Assembly: GCA_900088475.1 (NCBI GenBank)
Contig: FLMG01004216.1
Coordinates: 3,725 to 38,040, forward strand
From: Hyphochytrium catenoides
Lineage: Eukaryota > Sar > Hyphochytriomycetes > Hyphochytriales > Hyphochytriaceae
Direction: 5' to 3'
DNA length: 34,316 nucleotides
This document shows positions 22,501 to 33,000 of this stretch, piece by piece. Every line of letters begins with the position of its first letter. Within the stretch, counting starts at the first letter, position 1. The position numbers were made by a program, and so were the translations under genes. The notes below the pieces were generated by a model. The model saw nothing but the letters and a program-made list of their open reading frames with translations. It was not told where the DNA came from and searched no databases.

Positions 22501-24808
22501 TCATTCTGTTCCATCATCGCCAGCTCTGCCTGTTCTCTCCCTCTCTCGAAGATACACAGGCGCTCGAAAGGAAGGAAAAGTGCGGCTTTGCCATGAAGCC
22601 AAGGGAGGCGGACGGCTATCATCTTGTCCTCGTCACGGAAAAACAAGACCTTTGAGGAAGAGGAGAAAGACAGATGATGAGTCACTGGAAGAGACAGAAC
22701 AAGGGAAAGAGAGAAAAGAAGAGAGAGGGGAGAGAACTGAGAGGAGGGAGGAAAGAGGGAGAGCACCATATGGAAAGGAGAAGAAGAGAGAAAGCCAGAA
22801 AGAGAGAGCGCTAGTGAGAGGGGAGAGAGAGATAAGCTCTTGTTAGTATGAGAACGAGCTCTCTACTGACCTTGCCCCAGCCATACGGAGTCAACACCGC
22901 TGATCCCCTTAGCTTTCTATGCAGATTCGCTATTGTCACGGTCACTGACTCCTCAGCTTTCCTCTTCTCTTCCCTCTTTTCTCTCTTCTCGTGAGCTCTT
23001 TTCTTTCTCTCAACTAGAACCTGGGCCGCCCACGTCTTCTCTTCCAAGAGAACACGAAGGGCTGAAGCCGCGAAGGAGACCTCGAGGTCCACAAGGTCCA
23101 TTTCTCTCTCCAGAAGAACAATCTCTTCTTCCTTGAGCTGCAGACAGAAAATTCGGATGCATTAGGACGAAGAAACGAGGAACAAGAGAGGAGGTGGCGG
23201 AAGAAGCCGCGAGAAAACTGGGGAAGAGAAGAAACAAGGGCACCTGACCTTGATCTGCGCCTCAAACTTCTCTTTCTCCTTCTGAAGCGTCTTCCTGGCC
23301 TTGCTAGCTTCTTTTCTCATCGCAATGACGCTTTCCACCTCACAGAACTCTTGGTCTACGTTCTTCAGCTTCTTCTCCAGCAAGCAGACCTGGCGATGGG
23401 CCTCCGATAGGCGAGCATTCTAAGGTTTATATGGGGGGAGTTTTGAGAGAGAGAGAGAGAGAGAACCGGGCCAAATGACGCAGCAAGGGCGAGCGGATGA
23501 AGGGCAGAACCAAGAACGACATAGAGAGCAGATGGCACGTCAGACACCAGTGTACTATATCTACAATTGTCCTGCCCCGGAGCTCGTTCCCTCTCTTTCT
23601 AGCTGTCTCTAGTTCTCTCAGTCTGTCTCTCACTAGCTCTCTCTATCTGCATCGATCTAGCTCTCTCTCCCTGTCTGTTCTCTCTCTCTGTCTGTCTCCC
23701 ACTCTATTCTTCTGGTTTCTTTCTCTCTCTCTCTGTCTCTCTCCCATTCCCACAACACCTCTTTCTCTCTTGTTTTCTCTTGCTCCTATATCTCTCAGGC
23801 TGTTGTCTCTCAGATGTTTACGATATGGGGCTAGTGCTCGCATCATCTCCTTTTGCATGAGAGGACCTACCGCTTGTAGCTTGGCAGTAGAGACAAGAAC
23901 TCGGGCTTCCTGCAGCTCCTTGAGTCTCTGTCTATAGTTATTGGTTCGGCTCACCGACGTGATAAGCTCTCGATAAGCCACTCTGTGGCGGTCTTCTCTT
24001 GTCTTTCTCTCACAGGTGTCTGGCTCTTGGTCTTGCCGCGGTCTTTCTTTCTCTTCTCCTTCATCCTGCGGCGCGTCCAACCGATGCCGCTTGTTGAATT
24101 CTTGCTCGTCTGTTAGAAGCAGACGCACAGAAAGGAGGGGAGATGAAGAGAGAAGGCGATGGTGGTCCATTGGAGGAAAGAGGTAAGGAAAGCAGGAAAG
24201 AATAGGCTCTGAGTATGGAAAAGAAGAAGATTAGACAGCAACATGTCCGCTCACCTCTGGTGAGGTCATCTTCATAGAACATAATCTCTGCAAGCTCTAT
24301 CTCTCTTCTCTCTTTCTCAAGCCTGTCTCTCTCCTTCTCAACCTGAAGCCTTTCCTTAGGGTAGGACGGGCGATAAGCAGCTTCGTTCTTGGTATGGAGA
24401 GAGACAGCTAATCCCAGCTATAGAGAACGGAATTTTGCGGGATAGAAGTGCTTAGATATAGGACAAGCTGACTGTGCAGATATGAGCAACTCTCTTTAGT
24501 GGCACCAATCCCCATGCTCTTTCTCTTGGTCCCTCTCTCTCTTTCCTGATCTCTCTCCTCGCCCTGTCAAGAGGTACTCTAGGCTAGATATTGTCTTCAA
24601 GCATCGAAACCGAAGCTACCTTCCTTCCCATGCGACCTACCTCTCTATCAGCGCCGAGGGCCTGCATAGGATCTTCAGGTGTTAAGGTGAGCTCAGCTCC
24701 GCAATCCAAGCACTGAACTCCTTTGCCATATTTCTCTCCCCAAGCGTGAGTCCGTCTGGGGGTAAAATGCAAGGGAGAAGAGAAAGAGCACAAGAGAGAG
24801 AAAGAAGA

Positions 24809-24869
<61 letters not shown>

Positions 24870-27004
24870 GAGTGAGAGAAAGAGAGGACCGTGAGCTGTG
24901 CATGTAAATGAATGGGATGACAGGCAAAACAAGTTCATTGCTGAACTCTGATAGGAGACAAAAGCACATTAAAGGTGATCAATGTCCGGAGTATAGCTAG
25001 AGCAAGGGCTAGACCACCAGGAAGAGAGAGAGACACACACACAAACAGGCAGACAATGAAAGAAACAGAGAGTGGAACTAGAGAGAGGGTAGAGGGTAGA
25101 TGGCGAGCGCGGGAGAGAGGAGACTCCTTCGTCAGGGATGGAGGAACATGAGCAAGCGCTAGACAAGCAGGAACAGAGAGAGAGCGAGAGAAGACAAACA
25201 GGAACCAGGAAGAGAGAGAGAGAGAGAGAGGAGAGACCGAGAGAGAAAGGAGAGAGAAAGAAGACACAACCTGGAGAAAGAGAAAGACAGAGCGACGAAG
25301 AAAGCACACGAGGGTAGCCCTGGAACTGATAGAGAAGGAGAAGGGAGCAGTGGATGACCGTGTCGCGGGGAGAAGCTATCTTACTTGTGCTCACACTTTC
25401 CTCCGTCCTGACCTAACTTCTCGAGTCCCTTCAGCCTCAACTTCTCCCTCAGCTCGTCTTTCTTCCTCTCCGCCCTCTGCTTCGCTCTCTGCTCGACATC
25501 AAGCTTTAGCTTGTGTCTCTCTCCATCTTCTTCTTCTTTCAACCTTCGCATCCTCTCTGCAACCTTTTCTCGCCAGAGTGCTGTTTGCTCCTCCAGAAAG
25601 GAAGAGAGACGCTGCCGTACTATCTCTTTCTTCGCCATTTCTATGGGGCTAGAGGAGGAAGAGGAAGGGCGCCCGCGAGATGTTGCAGGAGGAGAAGAGT
25701 TGTCCTGATTTGTCTTCCGCAGCATGGGAACGTGCTCCTGCAGGTTGAAACATGGAAGAAATGACAGGTAAAAGGGAGAGAGAAGAGAGGAGGAACCAGT
25801 GAGAAGAGAGAGTTGGCCAAGAGCAAAGCTGAGGTGAAAGGAAGGAATAAATGAAAGTAGCGAAGACTGACCCGCAGCATCTTCATTCCTTCTGGGGTCA
25901 TAAACTCTTTCTCCCACTCTTCACGCTTGTCTTTCTCCTTCCCGGCAATGTCTCTTCTTTGCTGCTCGTCTAGAGCCTTCTCAATCATCTCTCTTCTCTC
26001 TCTCTGAGTCCGCTCTAGCTCTCTTAAAGCGCCATTAAGCTCTTGCTCCAATTCTTCCTCGTCCTTAGAGGCAGGGAGGCCTTGCGTAGATCCTTTCACT
26101 TGTGGGAGAGTGACATACTTCATCTGGACCAAGAATGCACCCGCAAAGCAGTGCGAACGAGGGAGAGAAAGAGAAGTGAGAGAGGAGAAGGAGCATGTTA
26201 ACTCTCTGGACATTGTGATATCAGCGAATGAGAAGGAAGAGAGGTACGGACGCCAAGGTGCCCATGAAGTGGAGCCGCAAAGGAGGAAGAACGGGAAGAA
26301 TGGTATTGTCATTGAGGCCACAGAACAACAAAGCGAGAGGACTGAGGACCAGAGAGAGACCAACACAAGCAAGGGAGAATGGTTGATGGGGAAGAGAGAA
26401 GAGAAGCAGCTCAGGGCAAGGGCGGCAGAGAGAAGGATTTTGACGCTCACCGTCTTGAGGTTCACCCATTTTGTGACTTCGGTGGGATCGCTCTCAGTCG
26501 GCTCATATCGGAGCTGCACGGCGATAGGGTGATAGGGTTAGAGGCAAGGCGTAGGAGATGGGAGACAGACAGAAGAGATGTATAAGAATGCGGCGGGGAG
26601 GAGAGAGAGAGAAGAAAGGAGGTTGGACAGAACGACGGGAGAGAGAGAGAGAGAGATGTGCCGGACTTCACGATTGAAAACTCTCGTCTCACTGAAAAAG
26701 GAAGAGTTGGCTGAGTTCAAACGTAGGATAGAAAGACGTACAAAGGGAGAGGGAGTAAGATAGTCGGTCTCTCTCCCTCACCTCATGCATACAGAGCGCC
26801 CTGCCCTCATCTGAGGGTTGCACCTTGCAGGAGACTACCAAGGCAGCCGCCCACTGCTGCTGCAGCGGATCGAAGACTTCAACACGGTTTCCTACCAGCA
26901 GACGAGCGCTCATCTCTTCCGCAGCAAACTGCTCTGCCTTACGAGCAACATAGCGCCGCCTGTGGCCATAGTAGTTGAGAAAAAGAAAGAATAGAAGAAA
27001 GATC

Positions 27005-27041
<37 letters not shown>

Positions 27042-30000
27042 CAAAATAAAGAAAGACAGAGAGAGAGAAAGAGAGAGAGGAGAGGAGAGCAGTTAGAAAT
27101 CAGGAGAGACGGTGATAGAAGAGTCAAGAAGGGAGAGCTAAGGTTAAGCGGACAATTTTGTTGGAGGCAACACGAGAAGGGTGAGCAACGTTGACAGGTT
27201 GAGAGAGAAAGGGAAGAGTTGAATGTCATGAAAGAGAGAGTCAATCCCTAGCGGAACATTTGATCTCTGTCCCTCGCGGTTCTTTTCCCTTCTCCGCCAA
27301 CATTTCTTCCTCAGAAGTTCCTATCAGTAAAGAACCTACCGCGATTCTTCAAGCTTCTGCTCTTTAGTCTTCCCTTGGATCTTTAGGGTCGCTACTGCTG
27401 GGAATGTAGTGACTGGTTTCTCTCCTCCGAATTCCTCTGCATGACCTTCCCTCTCTCCTTCCTCGGGACCATCCTCAAACGCAGAAGCAGGAGCTGGGCT
27501 ACTGGGAGTGTGAGCGTCCAAGGGCACCGAGGCAAAAGGTCTCCTTCTTTCTTTAGGTCTGAGGTTCTTTTCCGCCCTCTTCGCCAGTGCAGAGAAGACT
27601 TGAGCCTGTTGAGCACTTGCCGTCTCCTGCAAGTGGAAGAAAGAGAAGAGACCACGAATGGAGACAAGAGAGAGAGCAGATGGCCAAAAATATACGTCAA
27701 CAGTGTGTGAAGGACAGACGGTCGTCAGAGAGTCGCGAACCGAGGAAGACGGGAGACGGATAGCCTCCAGTACCAAGAGAGCAGTGACATGATGCTAACT
27801 ATATGAGATAGAGGACCTTGAGTGCAAAAGAGATGGGCCATGCGAAAGACGAAGAAAAGAGTCAAAGAGAGAAAGACAAAGGTTCATGGCTGGGAGTAAC
27901 AAGCGAGAAAGGACTTCCTAAAAGAGAGAACTAAATGCAAAGAAAATATCAGCCATTGACTTCTCTTCTACCTCTGTCCTGATAGCTTGCCGGAGCTGGG
28001 CGATGAAGTGTCTGCGGTTGAACCGCTGCATGTGGCCGTGAAGCTCTGAAGAGTCCCACGTGTCATCAGCGTCATCTTCCTCTTCTGTCAGCCCTAACCT
28101 CTCTCTCTCTTTTGCGCGTTCTCTCCCTCTCTCTTCAAGTCGTCTGAGCTCCTCAAGCAATTGAAGGAGATGGGTCTTTCCCTGCTCTGCCTCGGTCCTC
28201 AGTAGCTTCACATATCCAGAGAGAAGAGTGTGATCATCTGGAGCAGATACGAAGCTTGGTACCTGCAGAGGGTGAGAGATGTTTGAAGAGCAAAAGAGCG
28301 GCAGAGTTAGAGAGATAGAGATATTAGGAAAGGATTGATAGGAAACGCCCAGGCTGTGGGGAAGAGGCAGCAACCAGCTTTCTGAAGCAGACAGTGACAG
28401 TGAGAGAGAGAATGACTGAGAAAGAGACAAATGGAGAGAGAGGAAGAGAGAGGAAGAGCGTGGGGGAGGGAATGGGGGAGGAGTGCACCTGCAGTTGCTG
28501 GTAGTGCCCGACAGAAAGGACGAGACCATGGACCTCCTCTCTTTCTGTGTCTGAAGAGAACTCAAAGTGATAGCACAGAGCTGACCCTGCCAGGTGATAG
28601 CGAACGGAGTGCTTGGGGGGAGACTAACAGAAGAGAGGGGAAAGTAGCAAACGGCAGGCGGCAAGAAAGAGGAAGAAGAAAGAGGAAAAGTTGATTTGAA
28701 GCAAGGTAAGGTAGGGAGACTTCCTTAGAGATAAGCGACCCAATTCTGTCTCCCTCCCTCGCCTTCTCTCCCCTTTCCTCTCCTCTCCTCTCTCTTCTCT
28801 CTCTCCTTTTCTCTCGTGCTGCCACACTTGCCCCGTCTATCTCTCACAAGCTCTCTTTTGCAAAAGTCTCCGTTTATCTCCATCATCTTGTTCGCCTGTG
28901 ATCTCTCTTGGTCAGATGCTTACCGCGCCGTTCCTTATATTGGTTATACAGGTGCCAAGGTTCTTTAGAGTTTGAAGGGAGCTGCCGAGTCGTACAATGA
29001 CTCGATGCTGAGCAGCCTTCCGCTGTGGAGCATCAGGAGGGTATACGAGCTGGAAATGGGACGGAGAGAAGAGAGAGAGAGAGACCAAGACAAGAAAGAA
29101 AGAAAGAAAGAGAGCCAAAGAGAGACGGCGCTTAGACCACCAGGCAGAGAAACATGGACTAAGGGGAAGGACTAACAAGCAGGAGAGACTCGAGCTTTAT
29201 CTGAACAGGGCAAGGGGGAGAAAGAAGAGAACCAAAAACACCAGGTAGAGAGACAGGGTCGTAGCTCAGCTCTCACCTCGATGCTTATCTCCCAAAGGCC
29301 GTAGGTCGGGAGTGGAAAGTATCCCTGAAGCACGCCATAGGAAGAGAGACTGCGCACTCCTCCTCCTCTCTCTCTCTCCATGCCCGCCGAGAACTCCTCG
29401 GAACGGTGACTCCACCAGTCCAACGGACCGTGACGGAGAGACACCGGGGCCAGTCTTTCGTCAGAACGCTAACCAGTGCGGGCCAAGAGAGAGGATTAGG
29501 GAGATTAGGATAAGAGAGAGAAGCAGAGAGAGAGAACTAAACTACAGGGAGAGAGAGAGTGGTGCGCCGTAACTTTTATAAGGATAACGAAGTAGCTAAA
29601 GGTCATCCTTTGAGCTGCTTTCCTAGAGAAAGAAAAAGAGTAATGGCTTTGGAAGAGGAACAGACTCGGAAGATAGAAACGAACAGAACAGAGAGAGAGA
29701 GAGAGATTCGAGAAGGGAGGTCCAGAGAGACACAAGGAAGATTAAGATCAAAGAGTGGGCACTGTCTCACGTGGAAGTTCTGCACTGCTTCCACAAGTTT
29801 GGACCGGGTGACGTCTTTCTGATGCTTCTGAAGCGCCTCCTTCGCTGCTGCCAGTCGCTGCATGGCAAGTTCTACCTCCAGCTAAAAAGGAGGAGACAAC
29901 AAGAGGAGGACAACAAGAACGAAGACCCAAGAATGGTAAGAGCCACAGCGTCAGCCTCTCTCTTTCTCTCTCTCGATAGAAGGATGGCAGGAGAGTCAAA

Positions 30001-33000
30001 GAGTCAGGAGGCACGAAAGAAGGCGTAAGGCGAAAGGGACATGAGATCATATTCGTACACAGCCAGGAAGGGACGCAGAAGAGCAGAGACGGAACAGTGA
30101 AACGAGAAGACAGAACGAGCGGGAAAGGAAGAGAGAGACTATGAGTGATCCCTCAGAGTATTGAGCAAGCTCTGAAGATGAGACAACCTTCTGGTTGTGA
30201 ACCGCCTCTCCCAGCTTCCAGCCTTCTACTCCTATCTTCCGCGACTGTTGGTCAAGGAAGAAGAGGAAAAAGTGGGAGAGAAGATGGTAAGAGACTCTGC
30301 TTTCTCTTCTCGCCGCCACGACTTCTCTTTAGTTTGATCATTTTGGTTCTAACCTTGGTTAGCATCTTCGTTCCTTAACCTTTCTCCGACCATAGTTTGC
30401 TGTCTTTTGCGTTCTCTCTACCTTTCTTCTCTCTAGTTCCTCTTCTTCTCTCTCTCATTCTCTTCTCCTTTTCGCTTTCTCTTTCTAAAGACTGTGGTCA
30501 CCTGTCTAAAGGCACCCAGGACTGGCTTGGCAGCGTGTTTGATCAGCTCAAGCTTGCTTCCTGCTTCTATCAGCTGACGGTTCGAACGAAAGGGTAGCGG
30601 CTCATCACCGCTAAGCTGTACACGAAGGAGCGGTAAATAAAGGAAAAGAAGGTAGAAACAAGGAAAGGTGACGACCCACGCACTCAAACAAAGAGAGAGA
30701 AAGAGAGAGAGAGAGAGATCGAGGGCGAGAGGGAGAGAGACAACAGAGAGAGGAGGACACACCTCCATATCCTTTAAGGAAGCAAAGCAACGGGAGGGAG
30801 GGAGTGTGTGAAGAAAGAAGACAGGGGAAAGAGAGAAGAGAAGCCGCAGGACCTTATTCCTTGCTATTCCCTCGTCTGGAACTGTGGGCAGCGCTCTCCC
30901 TACAATCATGGGAAGGAATGTCTCTCTCTGCTCCGCCTGTCCAACCTCCGCCTCGAGCTTGTGCACCTCTTCCCTAAGCGTCTCTATCTCTTCCCCCAGC
31001 TCCTCCACCACCTTTCGACTTTTGCCAAGGTTTGCCATTGTCTGGGCATTGAGTGGAAATTGAAGGAAAGAGAGGGACGCGGAAAGAATGAGAGAGTGGG
31101 TTTGAAGCATTGTAGGGGAAGACAGGAAATAGGGGATAGATAGATAGATAGAAAAGGAACGAGAGAGAGAAGAGAGAGAGTGTGCGGAGAGAGAGAGAGA
31201 GAGAGAGAGAGTTAGTGAAGCTTACTCCATTCGCCGTCCAACAATCTCTAAATCTGTCTCCTTCTCCCTTAAGCCCACAGCTATCTTCTCTCTCTGCTCC
31301 TACCTCCTTACTGTCACTCTATTCTCTCTATTCTCTTCCCTCCCTCTCTTTCTTCTTCCCATTTCCTTTTCCCGCATGTGTCTCTCTCCCCACCACTAAG
31401 GCGGTGTCTCTTCCAATATTTGCTCTGTTGTCTCACTCTTTCTAGATTCTTCTTGGTGATCTCGAGCTGCCTGGCTAGTCCTTTCCTCCTGTGCTTCCTA
31501 TTATGGCTGGCAATGTGCTCTGCCTGTGTACCATCACGGCGCGGGGGACCAGCCTAGATACCGATTTGACACGAATATTAGTTAAAGAGGGAGAGAGAAA
31601 GTGAAGAGAGAGAGAGAAAGAAGAGAGAAAGAGCAAAGAGCGAACAGGCAAGAAGAACGAGAGAGAGAACAGTTGGAAAGGGAGGGATAGAGACAGGCAC
31701 AGAGGGAGCTATATGCGATAGTGCTTAGCAGCAGGAACCCCTTCTACCGAAAAATAGGAACGTTCTCTTTCTCTCTCTCTCTCCCTCTCTCTCTGTCTTT
31801 TCTTTTTTCCTCATTTTTAGCCTGGCCACAGGCTTCTTACCAGTAGCTGCTGGAGGGCTTCCTCTTCTTTGTCTAGTGCATCAATCTCGGTAGTCAGGCG
31901 CTGGATCTTCTTCAGGTGCTCCAGTCGAGCAGTCTGAAGAGAAAAGAGTCAGTGTATCTCCCTCCTCATTCCAGCCTCTCTCCTCTTTGATGCCTTCATC
32001 TCTTCCGTACAAGAGTCACTCCCCCCAAACTCGGCCGTTCCTGTCAGTTGATGTCTCTTGCTCTGATTCAGGCGCTTCTTTCTCCTTCTCTTTTATTCTC
32101 TCTCTCTCTCTCTCTCTCTCTCTGCTCTTCTCTTCCTCTTCCTTCTCTCTGTCTTCTCTTCCTCGTCCCTCTCTCGTGACTTATTGTCCTTTCGCCCGCT
32201 GCCTATAGAGACCTTTGTCACCCGTTCCTCTATCTCCTCTTCTGTGTGTGTGTCTCTCTCTCTACTCTACTCCTCTGAGGCCCTGATTGCCCCTCTTATC
32301 TTCTATTTACCTTCAGTCCCTGAAGCGTATTTTCTGTGTCTCTCTTGCGATCTTCTCTCTCTTGCAGCTTGGACGCTCTGTCCTGCAGGTTGGTGACGGC
32401 GAGCTCGTGCTCAAACTGATAAGGGAGAGAGAGAGATCCGCCCACCACGGCTGTATGCTCTGCCAGGGAGGAGAGAGATATAGGCCGACGCGTCTCGGTT
32501 AGCAAAGGCAGAGAGAAAACTAAAGAGCAGATGAACTAGGGGCAACGGAAAAAAGGACGGAAATGAGAGAGAGAAAGAGAGGAAAAGTGAGAAGAGAGAG
32601 AGAAAGAGAGAGAAAGAGAAAGAGAAGAGAAAGAGAGAGAAGCACAGAGAGAGAAAGAGAAACAGAGAGAGAGAAAGAGAGAGAGGGAGAAAGAGAGAGA
32701 AGAGAAAGAGAGAAAAGCAAGGGAGGAAGAAGGGACTCACTAGCAAGACCATCACCTTCTTCGCTCTCCGGTCTGTCTAGTGGTACACTGAAGATTCCTG
32801 GTAACCCTGGGGCGATGGAAGGCTCTTCATACTGCTCTCTCTCTCTTCTCTTCAGTAGCTCTTGCTCCTCCTTCCCCTGATCAGGCCAAATCTATAACCC
32901 AAGGACAGGAGGAAATGAGTTCTTTTTATTGGCTGCTCTCTCTCTCTCCCTCTCTCTCTCTTTTTTCTGTCTCTCTGGGGTATATCTCTTTCTCCTCCCT

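Noticed and set aside
24682-25394. Open frames giving Ser/Leu repeats or leader-like hydrophobic stretches
   Set aside because: They read through (CT)n intron tracts of the giant gene. The hydrophobicity comes from alternating Ser and Leu codons, not from membrane segments.
28586-28590. Acceptor at 28587 for the exon ending at 28489
   Set aside because: It breaks the frame with every upstream exon. The acceptor at 28624 gives a phase-0 exon and a continuous folded sequence.
32520-32880. Arg/Glu/Lys-repeat protein on the plus strand
   Set aside because: Translation of a (GA)n tract. It lies antisense to two phase-matched exons of the giant gene.
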